Shown piece by piece: positions 1 to 11,013 of a stretch of DNA of 64,000 nucleotides. The translations under genes were made by a program, and so were the position numbers. Positions within the stretch are counted from its first letter, which is position 1, and every line of letters starts with the position of its first letter. The notes beneath the pieces are model-generated. The model worked only from the letters and a program-made list of their open reading frames with translations. It had not been told where the DNA came from and ran no database searches. Source of the DNA: Linnemannia hyalina (Eukaryota > Mortierellomycota > Mortierellomycetes > Mortierellales > Mortierellaceae); contig JAHRHY010000003.1 of assembly GCA_019671135.1 (NCBI GenBank), positions 2,232,001 to 2,296,000 on the forward strand, in the 5' to 3' direction.

Positions 1-1269
1 CTAAGCAGTGCTACCAACAGTACATTGACGACTATGCTGTCTGCCAGTGCCGCCGCACCACCAGCAACTTTTACGAGGTAAACACAACATTCAAATGGAA
101 GGTAATATTCTCGCGAAGCAATAGAAAAAAATGCAAAGAAACACGTTTTCTAACATTCACGCGTCTATTTTTATTTGTCCATCTGCTTTGAGTAGCATTC
201 GCGCAACGTCGAGGGTTTGATTAGACGCTGTGGCGGAGGGTTGAGCAACCTCTATGGTCCCTCAAGCCAGTACGAACGCAATGGCGGCTCCGGCACCCAG
301 CACTACCACGGAACCACCTACTATGGCGGCAGCACCCAGGTCGCCAATGGCACCACCCGCACGAGTAGTGTTGGCCCTGCTGTTCGCACCCGGAATACCA
401 ACGTTGCCGGCAGCACCACCGCTCAGCCTTTCGTTGCCCCCACCCCGGTCCCTACCGATATCCCCATCTCGGCTCAGTCCGAGAGTATGTCTGGTGGTGC
501 CATTGCCGGTACCGTCCTCGGAATCTTGGGTGCCTTCGGTTTGGCTGGTCTCCTTGGTTGGTGCTGGCGCCGAAGCCGCGCCACCCATGTCCCCGTTGTG
601 AGCACCACTACTCGGGCCAGTCATGGAGCCACCCGCACTGTCGTCTCGGAGAAGACTGAGCCATTGGTCGTCAAGTCTGCTAATGCCGGCCAGACCTACC
701 ACGCTGCCTCTGCACCTGTTGCCGCCACTGCTGCCGGAGCTGATGCCGCTGCTGGTGCCGCTGGTGGAGCTGCCTATGCCTCGCGATCCCAGCCCGCTAG
801 AAGCAACACTAGCTACCCTACCACGACCTCAGGTGTCCCTGCTGCCTCTACCTCTCATGTCCAGCCCGGCACTGCCATCACTTGCACCACTACCGGTACC
901 TCGAACATCCCTGCTCCGAGCGGGCAGACCACAGCGTCCATCGGCCAGCCTGGTTCCACTACCACGTACAACACCACCTCGTCCTCTGGTGGAAACACTC
1001 ATGTCCACCCCGGTGTGTCCTCGACTACCTACTCTACTGGCGGCCAGCAGGCCGCTGGCGCCACCAACGCTTCCACGACTTACACTTCAGGGAGCAGCAC
1101 TGGTCACACCACGATCCAGCCCAGTTCGACCACCAACACCATCTACAACACCACCACGACCCCTGGCAGAAACGCCACTACCACTGGCAGCGGAAACGCC
1201 GGTCAGACTGGGAACAACAGCACGATCTACTCTTCCAACAACGGCTACAACCCCAAGTCTCACAAATAA
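1..1269 (+). CDS. Ser/Thr-rich single-pass membrane protein, 3' part only
   Basis: The gene enters from the left edge, so its start and signal peptide are not visible. I read exon 1 as ending at 77 (gag followed by gtaaac) and the last exon as 196-1269 after the acceptor gagtag; this keeps frame and gives a Cys-bearing ectodomain stretch (QCYQQ...VCQCRR...RRCGGG). One hydrophobic segment lies at about 487-570 (GGAIAGTVLGILGAFGLAGL), followed by WCWRRS, a typical stop-transfer. The remaining about 230 residues are almost entirely Ser, Thr, Gly, Ala, Asn and Pro. An AATAAA sits at 1375-1380, about 105 bp past the stop. The shape recalls fungal wall-stress or mucin-like surface proteins, but the Ser/Thr-rich part lies on the far side of the membrane segment, which is unlike classical Wsc/Mid2 sensors. 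I do not recognise the family. Confidence 0.6.
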
Positions 1270-1544
1270 ACGTGCCTGAAGGCGCGCATTGATTTTTTCC
1301 AAAACTGTACTGTGCATAATTATTCTTCTTAGTTGTCCATCCATTAGTACAAGGACACTTTTTAATCGTTTTCAAATAAAGGGCTTTTTCTTCTGTCTGT
1401 CGAAAACGGCAAGATCATTTGGGCGATGTCGAAGTCACGTGTAGACTTACAAGTGCCTTCATCTTTCGCTCTTGGCCCGCTCTCTCTCTTTCATCTCTAC
1501 AACTTGCCACCACAGACAACTACGACAAACACACAGGACACGAG

Positions 1545-2724
1545 ATGGCCAAGCAATACAAGACTCTCGGAGACGACATCTGGAAGAACAAAGTCGAGAA
1601 GATTGTAAGCAGCCCACTCCCCAGTCAACCAGCCACTTAGCTGGTCACCTAGCTAGGCTCATCGAAGAGACAGCCTGTCAGTTGATGGAGAAGTGTGTCA
1701 TCTTGAACCGACCTGAAAAGGATACAGTGGAAGAACGACACGCTCTTCTTGGCACTGACGATTCCAGCACACAGTCCTTGCCTCTCACAAAGAGTTGATA
1801 ATAATCGAGCAGGAACAATCAGAACCAAGATACAGCAAGTTAGGCTTCGTTCTAATGGCGTTGCTTTGTCTTTTTTCCTATGTTGTCGCGTAGAACGCGG
1901 AGCTCTTCACTTTGACGTACGGATCAATTGTAGCTCAGCTCGTCAAGGACTATGAGGATTTCACAGAGGTCAACAAGCAGCTCGAGAAGATGTAAGTCGC
2001 ACCTCGTGCCTGTTACTTATGCACACGCCTTGGTCGTCATTCTGCTGTCTTGATCAAATGCTGTGCCTTATACGAAGAAAAGTAGCCCTATTAAGGTATT
2101 ATACATATGCTACATAATTGTGTTTCATTCACTCATCTTTGTCTCTCACACTAACAATGCTAATAGGGGATACAACATTGGAACCCGTTTGATTGAAGAC
2201 TTTTTGGCACGGTCAGGAGTTGGCAGATGCCAGGATTTCAGAGAGACGGCGGAGATGGTGTCCAAGGTGGGGTTCAAGATGTTCTTGAACATCACACCGG
2301 CCGTCACCAACATCTCGGCCGATGGGCGTGAGTTTTCGTTGGTTCTGGATGAGAACCCCTTGGCAGAGTGTGTTGAGTTGCCTGAACAGGCCCTTGTGGA
2401 TGAGCTCTGGTACTCTAATATCCTTTGCGGTGTCTTGCGTGGATCGCTGGAGATGGTAAGAGAAGTTGGACATTCTGCTGCTGGCCTTTTTTTTTTTTGG
2501 TTCTTCTAGTCAGCACCTCTTGTTGAAGGCGAATGCAAACTGTCATATAATGTTCCTCGTCGACTTACAGTTATTTGCTGCGTGTCTTTTTCTTGGTGAT
2601 ATAGGTCCAGATGCAAGTGGATGCGTTCTTTGTGACAGATACCCTCCGTGGCGACGACATGACTGAGATTCGCGTAAAACTGATCCGCTACTTGGAGGAG
2701 GAGGTCCCCGCAGGCGAAGACTAG
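1545..2724 (+). CDS. BET3: TRAPP complex subunit Bet3 (TRAPPC3)
   Basis: Core subunit of the TRAPP tethering complexes, which act as exchange factors for Ypt1/Rab1 at the Golgi. Four exons: 1545-1604, 1894-1991, 2167-2455 and 2605-2724, giving 188 aa, the normal Bet3 length. Recognisable segments in order are [57 protein letters not shown] with the conserved Cys in GRCQDF (the residue that is acylated in known Bet3 proteins), [20 protein letters not shown] and [14 protein letters not shown]. The start at 1545 is chosen because it begins the conserved N-terminus; an upstream ATG at 1426 is out of the homologous frame. All junctions are GT-AG and in phase. Confidence 0.93.
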
Positions 2725-3100
2725 GCGATTGAGGAAATGAAAATGAAAATTGAAATACCACACCACCACATACAACCGTGCCTGTTTAGCTTCCAGTGTT
2801 TCTATGTATCAGGAGGCGTTGGAGTGTTTCATCCGTTGCCTGTGGGAGCTATACCGTAGTAGTTGCAGGTGCCGATACTATGACCTGGAGCAAAAGTGTA
2901 GACCTGCGTAGATGTGGAGAATCATTGAAAGTGCAGTGCCTGGTACACGTGACCATAAACACAAGCCACACAAATGCTTTTTTCTTTTTTTTTTTGAGAG
3001 TGAAGCTTGAACCAGGCAAGGGCAAGCATCAACTTTTGCTTTGTTCACCCCTCCATTCTCCCCCTCCCCTTCACCCCTCCACACCTTCTCTCTTTCAACA
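2725..3100. other. Bet3-Dbp9 intergenic region
   Basis: 376 bp without a supported gene. It holds the 3' untranslated part of the Bet3 gene and a pyrimidine-rich promoter stretch (about 3040-3098, CT-rich) immediately before the Dbp9 start. I see no tRNA, repeat or conserved ORF. Confidence 0.6.
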
Positions 3101-5621
3101 ATGTCGGAGGAACACAGCAAGTCCATGACAGAGACCGAGGCTGCCGAGGTTACCCCTAACACCGTCGACGACAACCTCACCTTTGCAGACCTCGGTCTCG
3201 ACGACCGTCTCCTCCGTGGTCTTGCCAAACTCAACTTTACGAAACCCACCCCCGTCCAGGCAAAGTCAATCCCTCTCGCCCTGGCTGGTAAAGATATCCT
3301 CGCCAAGGCCAGAACTGGAAGCGGAAAGACTGCTGCCTTCATGCTCCCTCTCATCCACAAGATCCTCGCCGTCAAGGATGTATGTCTACCTACCCACTCT
3401 TTGATTTTTTTGTTGTGTTAATTGCGCTCCGCAATCACACCTTGCTTTTTATGTCCATCACGATGGAATACTCACGCATTGGATACTGCATCTGATATAC
3501 TTTATAGGCCCTTCCTGCCAACTCTCCTGAGGCGACCGCAACTAGAGGATTGGTTCTTGTCCCCACTGTCGAATTGGCCGGACAAGTCACAGCTTTCACC
3601 AACAACATCTTGCTCTTCTGCGGCAGAGCTGTCAGCGTTTTGAACATTGCTGGAAAGCAGAACGACAACATCCAACAGTAAGCAAACACGCTCAGTTCTA
3701 TTATGTTTTGCCATTGTAGACAAATCTCAGATTGATCAGAAGACACACTCGTATTGACGCTCTCCTTCCTCAAATGTGATCCATTGCAGGCCCCTTCTCG
3801 CCACTCAGCCCGACATCATCGTCTCGACACCTTCCAGGATTCTCGCCCAATTGAAGTTGAACGCAGTGGACCTGAAGACCCATTTCCAGACGCTTGTTAT
3901 TGACGAGGCCGATTTGGTGTGCAACTACGACTACGAGGAGGACGTCAAGGAGCTGCTGACCTTTTTGCCCAAGATCTTCCAGAGTTTCCTCATGTCAGCA
4001 ACCCTCGGCGACGATGTCGATTCGCTCAAGCAGTTGGTTTTGCGTTCACCAGCGATTTTGAAGATGGAGGACAAGACCATGGATTCGACCTGGGACAACT
4101 TGAAGCAACTTTACACCATCTGCAGTGAGACCGACAAATACTTGATCCTCTACGTCTTGCTCAAGTTGAAGCTGCTCAAGGGCAAGTGCATCATCTTTGT
4201 GAACGACATTGAGCGCTGCTACCGATTGAAGCTCTTCCTGGAACAATTCTCGATCCCTAGTGTCGTCCTCAACTCGGAGCTGCCATTGAACTCGCGCGTC
4301 CACATTGTCGAGGAGTTCAACAAGGGAGTGTACGACTACATGATCGCCACCGATGAGGGTGGACTCAAAGGCGAGAAGGAGGAGGAATTGAAGGCGTCTG
4401 TCGAGGAGATCGAGGAGAACAACGAAGACGAGGACGAGGAGGACGAGGAGGAGGCTGAGGAAGAAGCTGAGGAAGATGATGGTATCCCTGAGGGCGATCT
4501 GGAAATGGAGTTTGATGGCTCTGAAGGCGAGGATCTGGATAACGACGAGGACGAGATGGAAGCTATGATGAAGGCCAGCGATAACGAGGACGAGGACGAT
4601 GAGGCCAGCGCCATGGCCGAGATGCAGGGAGGCGATGTCACACCAACAGATTCCAAGAAGAGGAAACAACCCGAGCCCGACACCAAGACAGCACCCACGA
4701 AGTCAAAGAAGAAGTCGGGACCCAAGAAGGATCAGGAGTACGGAGTTTCGCGCGGTATCGACTTTGTCAACGTCGCAGCTGTCGTCAACTTTGATTTCCC
4801 ACCCACCGCCAAGTCATACACACATCGCGTCGGCCGTACAGCCCGTGGTGGACAGATGGGAACGAGTTTGAGCTTTGTGGTCACCGCAGAGGAGAAAGAG
4901 AAGTCGCTCAAGAGCAGTCAGATCATTGGAGGCGGAGGCTGGAACCAGATGCAGGGTGACGACGAGGCTGTCTTCAACCGCGTTGTCAAGCAGCAGTCTG
5001 GTAAGTCCGATGTGTTGCTTTGCTCTCTCTCGATCGTTCAGTCTTCAATCTTGCCATATATGTTGTTGATTTTGACACTAACCGATTTAATTACTTGTAT
5101 CATTGTGCACTTTGATAGCGTCTGGATGCACCATCAACCCATATACCATCCCAATGCAACAGTTGGCAGGATTCAGATACCGTATGGACGATGCCATGCG
5201 CGCCGTCACCCGCATGTCGATCCGCGAGGCTCGTCTGAAGGAGTTGAAGGCCGAGATGTTGAACTCTGAGAAGCTTCGTGCCCATTTTGAGGACAAGCCT
5301 AAGGATTTGGAATATTTGCGCCACGACAAGACGCTGCATCCAACACGCGTCCAGGCACACATGAAGCACGTCCCAGACTATATGATGCCCAAGGTCCAGG
5401 CCGTGTCGAGCGAGAAGATTGGAGAGGCTGAGGGATTGGGTCACATCAACTTCAAGAAGAAGACCCAAAACTCGGTACGGGTGTCTCGTCAGAACAAGAG
5501 GCACGGTGGTGGTGGCGGTGGTAGCGGCGGAAAGAAGAATGATCCTCTGAAGAAGTTTAGCTTTGGAGGCGGTGGACGAAACAAGGACCGCAAGGGCGGA
5601 AAGCGCCAGAAGACCGCATAA
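3101..5621 (+). CDS. DBP9: ATP-dependent DEAD-box RNA helicase Dbp9 (DDX56 family)
   Basis: Nucleolar helicase for 60S ribosomal subunit assembly. Exons 3101-3379, 3508-3677, 3790-5000 and 5119-5621 encode 720 aa. Visible motifs: Q motif ([13 protein letters not shown]), motif [12 protein letters not shown], the Ia variant [40 protein letters not shown] and [12 protein letters not shown]. Between IATDEGG and motif V sits an approximately 120-residue Glu/Asp-rich, then Lys-rich insert (about 4370-4735), known in Dbp9 proteins and absent from generic DEAD-box enzymes. The C-terminus is basic and Gly-rich ([19 protein letters not shown]). The start follows a CT-rich leader and is the first ATG in frame. 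The gene ends 178 bp before the convergent WW/FF gene. Confidence 0.95.
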
Positions 5622-5799
5622 GACTATTGTTCTCATCTACTACTCTCTGATTCACAAACACACAGACGCAACCTATTATTCACACCCCTCACGCCTCACT
5701 TGCATTCACTTCCTTCTTTTCTCATTTGCATAATAATAATAAAAAAAACCAAAAAACATTTCTCAAGACAAAGCCTCTATGGATTTTATTATTAGACGC

Positions 5800-7820
5800 C
5801 TAGTCCCGCCGTTGGATGACACGATCTGCGTACTTTCTAAACAGCAGCTCGCGCTCGGTGGAGGAACCTACAGCATCGTAGCGCCTGTCGCGGTCAATTA
5901 GCTTCTTGATCTTGCGCCACTCGACCGACGATGAGTTTTTGTGCTCGTACAGTATATCCTTCTTGGTGTCCTTGAGCAGGCTCATGAACTCGTCGACCTC
6001 TGCATCTGTCGCCTTGTACTTTGTCGACGAGGACCGTGGGTGAGACGATGATGACGAAGATCGCTTGTCCTTGTCGGAGGAGGAAGAGGATTTTGATGGT
6101 GATTGGATGATTCCCTTCTTCAGGTCCGAGAGATACTGACGGAAGGTAGATTCTCTCAGCGAGCCCGGTTTAAGGCCCAAGAACCGAGGATCAACTCTGT
6201 ACTTTGTCATGAAATCCAGCCATGTCGATGTCTTTGTCGTGTAGTCTTCCATCAGCCGCCTGTATACATCCTCGGGCTTGTCGGAGGTTTTCAATGCTGA
6301 GGATGATGAAGATTTTGTTGTCGTATGAGATTTCGAGTCGCGGGACGATGAAGAGGTTGAATGTCTGTCCTTTGTCTTTCGATCCTGTTCCTTTTCCTCT
6401 TTCTCCTCCGTTTCCTCCTGCTGCTCTTTCTTCTTCCTAGCCTCCTTGATCTCACGCGCACGGATGACACAGAAGCTATCGAAGAGCACCGTCTTGTCCT
6501 TCTCGTCAGGGATCAGACGGTACCTTGGGTCCTTTTCCACCTTTCCAAACGCCATTTCAACAGTATCGAACGGCGTAACGTCACGCTCACGCATCATATC
6601 CAAGAAGGCCATCTCTCGCTCCTGGATGTTTTCGGGCAAGATCTCGAGGTAAGCTGCTGCGCGTGAGGTTGAGGTTGAGGATTTTTGCAGCATTTGGAGC
6701 CGTTCCTGCATGTCGTCATCATCATCGTCGTCATCCTCATCCTGGCTGGCCATGTGTTGATCCTGGTCTTCCATGATCTCCTCCATTGCTGCCAACTGCC
6801 ACGCCACATCATCCTCCGTCATCCTAGAACGTATAACGAAATGATGATACGGAGCTGTCAGTACAGGCGCGATTCTCCCATTCACGACTATGATCTTTAT
6901 CCGTTTTTCGTTCCCACTTACTCTGTTCCTTGAGGTTCTGATTCATTCCTGGAGCGCTTATCGCCATCCACTTGTCCAGCAGCATCAGTCTCAAAGGGGC
7001 GCTTCAATGCCTGGAGACGTTCCTGCTCCTCTGCATCTCTGGCTCTCCTCTCGGCTTCAATCTTTTCAGTTGCCTCCTGACCCATCTTGGCAAGGACGAT
7101 CTCCAATTCCGGTGTGGGGATCCAGATCGAGATCTTGGTTTCCTTGTTGTAGAAGAATGTGTTCTCCAGGTTGGTCTCCACAATGAACCATGGCGACTCC
7201 ATAATACGTGTCCTGTGCAATGCAGATCAACATTGTTAGGTTAGCTCTAGTGAATCCCCTAAACAAGCATTACCTTCACGAAAAGCATCAAGGTTTGCTT
7301 ACTTTTTCACGGCCTTTTCTTTCTTGGGCTTCTTGCCCTTCTTGCCCTTTCCTGTTTCCTCAATTGACGCTTGAGCGACTGGCTCTAAACCTGGAGGAGG
7401 TCCCATTCCCGGGGGGTATAGAGGTTGTTGTGATGATGGATAACCAGACATGCCTGGTGGAGGTGGGATGCCGTTGCCCGGTGGTGGAGGGATAGGAAAC
7501 TGCTGCAAAGTTGGTCTGACCCAGGAACTCTGACCACTAGCAGCATTGTAAAAGTAAGCCATTCCGTCAGGGGCCTTGTGCTCAGTCCATCCTGGGGGCA
7601 GCATGTTTGGGGGGATGAACGCTCCTGGTGGTGGCGGAGGTGGCGCACCAAAGTGTGCGCCAGGCGGCACTCCTGGGGGTCCTCCGAGGATATGTTGTTG
7701 ATGTGGTGGTGGTGGGCCATTGATGAAGGGTGGTGGTGGTCCTCCTGGTCCTGGAAACCGGCCCTGTGGAGGCAGTCCTGGCGGGCCTTGATGGTGGTGG
7801 TGTGGCGGTGGGTGATTCAT
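5800..7820 (-). CDS. WW and FF domain protein, TCERG1/Urn1-like splicing factor
   Basis: Proteins of this design couple RNA polymerase II elongation to splicing: WW domains bind proline-rich ligands, FF domains bind phospho-CTD and splicing factors. Exons 7820-7303, 7212-6922 and 6823-5800 join in phase. In order: a His/Pro/Gly-rich N-terminus; WW1 (PPGWTEHKAPDGMAYFYNAA...SSWVRP); a Pro-rich linker; a Lys-rich run; a degenerate WW2 (SPWFIVETNLENTFFYNKET...SIWIP); an acidic tract with a poly-Asp run; and three FF-like modules (AFLDMMRERDVTPFDTVEMA..., VYRRLMEDYTTKTSTWLDFM..., EFMSLLKDTKKDILYEHKNS...) separated by Ser/Lys-rich spacers. The start at 7820 (MNHPPP) is preferred over an in-frame upstream ATG at 7958, which would add a T-rich-derived hydrophobic stretch. 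Metazoan TCERG1 is longer and has more FF domains; fungal Urn1 is shorter, so the exact orthology is open. Confidence 0.85.
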
Positions 7821-8005
7821 GAGGGCGAAGTGTAGGGCGATGGTAAAGAACAAAAAATGATGCTCCAACTTTTCGGGCCTGCTAAACAAAGAGAAAGGTG
7901 TTGATCGGACTGCTTTCGAGAGGGTCAACACAAAATTCGAAGGCCTTATTTTTTTCACACTCTTCTACCTCCACACACAAACACTCGACACCTCACAACC
8001 ACACA
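7821..8005. promoter_or_regulatory. Divergent promoter, WW/FF gene and DENR
   Basis: Only 185 bp separate the two start codons, which point away from each other, so the promoters must overlap. The right half is rich in C and A (cacacaa type), common just before start codons in this window. No specific factor site can be assigned by eye. Confidence 0.6.
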
Positions 8006-9244
8006 ATGGACAGCCCAGACGCACCATCGAGCGAACACGTCAAGCCCCGCGAGGTCCCTTACTGCGGCTTCTGCTCCCTGCCACCAGAGTACTGCGAGTT
8101 TGGCCCTACTCTCGATAAGTAAGCAACCCTCTCAACCAAACTTCAACTTTGCATTGCATCAACAAACCTAGTCCATCTCGCCACCACGTTCACTTTTTCT
8201 CTCTGGCTATGAACGAATAACAGTAAGGACATTAATACTAATACAATAATGTACCATATTTGCAATAGGTGCAAGCAGTGGTTGAGCAAGAACGACAAGG
8301 TCCTGTATGCCATCCTTTACAACACCCTCGACGACCAGCTCGCCGCTGCCTCCCTTAATGAAACTCCTGAGGATGACAAGAAGAAGGCCAAGGGTACGCA
8401 CGCGACACAACTTTTCTTGTGGAATTAGACTGCACATTCAGGAAATTTGCGTTATGTTCGCAAAGGGCATTGTGAAAGAGTCCGAGTTGTACTAATTTCG
8501 TATTTCGTCCGCACACCTTTACTTTTCTTTTCATATCATCTTGCAGAGGCCGCCAAGATTGAGAAGCAGATGCAAAAGAAGATGGTAAGAGAACCCGCGC
8601 CACCTTCATTTTCGCTATGGGAAATTACGTCGTGTGAAGCATTGACTTCTAACTCCCTACTATACATCTTTTCAATTGTTCAACATTATAGCAATCTAAG
8701 GTTCTGATCAAGAGGATTGAGCGTACCAAGAGAAAGTGTGTCACCAGCGTTTTCGGATTGGAGAACTTTGGTAAGAAAAAGACATAGAATTACAAAAAAG
8801 AATGTCAGCAGGCGATCTTGTCTCCTCTTTTTTGTGTTCAATGCGCAATCCGATCAATTGGTACTCACCGTTTTTTACCTTTCACATTTACATAGATGTG
8901 GATCTCAAGAAGGCTGCCAAGTTGTTTGCCAACAAGTTTGCTTGTGGATCATCTGTCACAAAGAACAACCAGGGCAACGACGAGATTGTGGTTCAAGGAG
9001 ATGTGTCGGACGAAATTTTTGACCTCATTCTGGAGCACTGGCCCATTGTAAGTGACTCGGGGTTAATTTATGCAGCTAAGCTGCGCCTCCAACTTCATAA
9101 CATGCAGGAAGAGTCGACTCTTGTGCCCTGTCATTTGTATCATGATTGGCGGTTTACTAACGATCCTCGTCTTTGTCTGTGCGACCATACTAGGTTCCTG
9201 AGGACAACATCGATCTGATCGAGGACAAGAAGAAAGGCAAGTAA
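8006..9244 (+). CDS. TMA22: DENR/Tma22, SUI1-domain translation factor
   Basis: With MCT-1/Tma20 this protein recycles 40S subunits and supports re-initiation. Exons 8006-8118, 8269-8393, 8547-8584, 8692-8770, 8896-9047 and 9194-9244 give 185 aa, matching the family. The N-terminus has the cysteine pattern VPYCGFCSLPPEYCEFG followed by KCKQWL; the SUI1 domain is QSKVLIKRIERTKRKCVTSV, GLENFDVDLKKAAKLFANKF and EIVVQGDVSDEIFDLILEHW. The 3' end is uncertain. Reading straight through ends in KKKGK at 9244. The same spot carries a perfect GC-AG donor (ag/gcaagt) and a ttttag acceptor at about 9302-9307, which would replace GK by AAERRKQ and a further tail. I annotate the simpler end. Confidence 0.9.
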
Positions 9245-9567
9245 ACTAAGCCATGACATTCAATGTCTTTTCTTGCTTATTTTATTGGCCTCGTTTCTTG
9301 TTTTAGCTGCAGAGCGCCGTAAGCAGATTACATTCAACATCGCACTCTTTTTGAGAATCCAGGCGAGACTCAATAAATACCTCGTTCACACAACCATCGT
9401 CCTCCCAGAATACCTTCAAAGATGTTTTTTCTCTTGTGCGTGAATGACGTGAATGATACATTCCAGTCATGTGATAAATCAGCCTCAGGAACACATAAAT
9501 AATCACTCGACTTCGCCCTTGTTTTTTTCTCCATCTCCATCACAACACACTCATACAATTACACGGA
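9245..9567. other. DENR-Cwc2 intergenic region
   Basis: 323 bp. The first 65 bp look like a possible terminal intron of the DENR gene (see there); the rest is 3' untranslated sequence and a pyrimidine-rich leader before the Cwc2 start. No independent gene is seen. Confidence 0.5.
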
Positions 9568-10947
9568 ATGGCATCACCAGCAGACGCGACATCACGGCCG
9601 GCACGGAGACAAGTCGCCAAGGACAAAGTGCTTGGCCTTCAAGCTTCAGGACCTACTCGAGGCACCAGTGGTGGTGGCAAACCAGGACAGACATACAATA
9701 TTTACTACGACAAATGGTCAGGTGGTTCTCGAGATGATCGATCAACTCTGAACAAGGAAAAGTCGCCTTATCGATGTGACCCTGTCAAGGACACTGGGAG
9801 AACCAAGGGCACCTACAATCCGAACGCCTATTTCTGTGCGTTCTTTGCTAAAGGCTGCTGTCCTAATGGGTATGTGTGTTGCATGGACCGCGGTGTTGGA
9901 AGGTTTGTGTTATGACAATTGAGAGATAGTTATCAAACACGTTATTGACCACTGGACCGACCCTTTTTTCATTCCTGCGACAATAGGGAGGAGTGCGGAT
10001 GGTTGCACAGGATACCAACACGTCTAGATCAAGCAGACACTGGCAAGGATGTGTTTGGACGTGAGCGGTTTGATGAACACCGGGACGACCGTGGTGGTGT
10101 TGGATCTATGCGCTCCGACAGCAAGTCTCTCTATGTTGGACGGATACATCCGTCCTCAGCTAATGAGGCTATCATAGAGAAACACTTTAGACCGTGGGGT
10201 GAATTGGAAAAGGTCAAGGTCTTGAAGGATAAGGGTATTGGGTTTGTGACCTATCAGAATCGACTTAATGCCGAGTTTGCGAAAGAGGCTATGGCGAATC
10301 AGTCTCTGGATCATGGAGAGGTAATGTGTCTGTTTCTCGATGTATCTATTTTCGCACCTGCATATTCTCGAGGAAGAAGGGATATGACATACTGATGATT
10401 CCCGGCACTTTTCTTGTCTCTCTAGGTTGTGAATATCAGGTGGGCGACAGAGGATCCTAATCCAAAAATGCAAGCGATGAACAAGCGCAAGGCAGTGGAG
10501 ATGACGAGACAGGCGATCGAGTCCAAACTCCCTGGAGACGTCGTTGAGGCTGAGAACCGACTTGAAGGTGCTGAAACAGCAGGAACGGCAAAGCGAGCAA
10601 AGCAGGAACTAGCTGTCAATACAGCAACCAACGATCCGGCACCGACATTGTACCAAGGAGAGGACGGTCAATATTATTACGACTATGGTGCGTACGGATA
10701 CAACCATGAAACTCATCAGTACGACCCTGCACGTTTGGGTCAGTATCAAGGTCAGGCTGCTAAGTCTTCAACAACACCCCTGTCACTCCAGGATCGCGTC
10801 AAGGCGTCTCTTCAATCTACTACCACTGCCACTACTGTGACCACGCCATCCGTGCCTGAAAAAGTAAAGGACACCAAACCTGCGGCATCCGCTCTCGGTG
10901 CTCTTGCAGCGTATGGATCCGATTCTGAGGATGATGATGAAGACTAG
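9568..10947 (+). CDS. CWC2: Pre-mRNA-splicing factor Cwc2 (RBM22 type)
   Basis: Component of the Prp19-associated complex that contacts U6 and the pre-mRNA in the activated spliceosome. Exons 9568-9869, 9987-10320 and 10426-10947 join in phase to 385 aa. It shows the Torus/CCCH zinc region (YRCDPVKDTGRTKGTYNPNA, then YFCAFFAKGCCPNGEECGWLH), then an RRM with RNP-type strands SLYVGRIHPSS and GIGFVTYQNRLNAEFAKEAM. The C-terminal part carries VVNIRWATEDPNPK, a conserved Cwc2 signature, then a Tyr-rich stretch (YQGEDGQYYYDYGAYGY) and an acidic end (SDSEDDDED). It converges on GPATCH11 with only 66 bp between stop codons. Confidence 0.94.
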
Positions 10948-11013
10948 GTCAAAAAAATACAAATGGCTTTCAAACCATCGTTACTTTGTTTATTGCACAG
11001 TACATGAGGCAAG

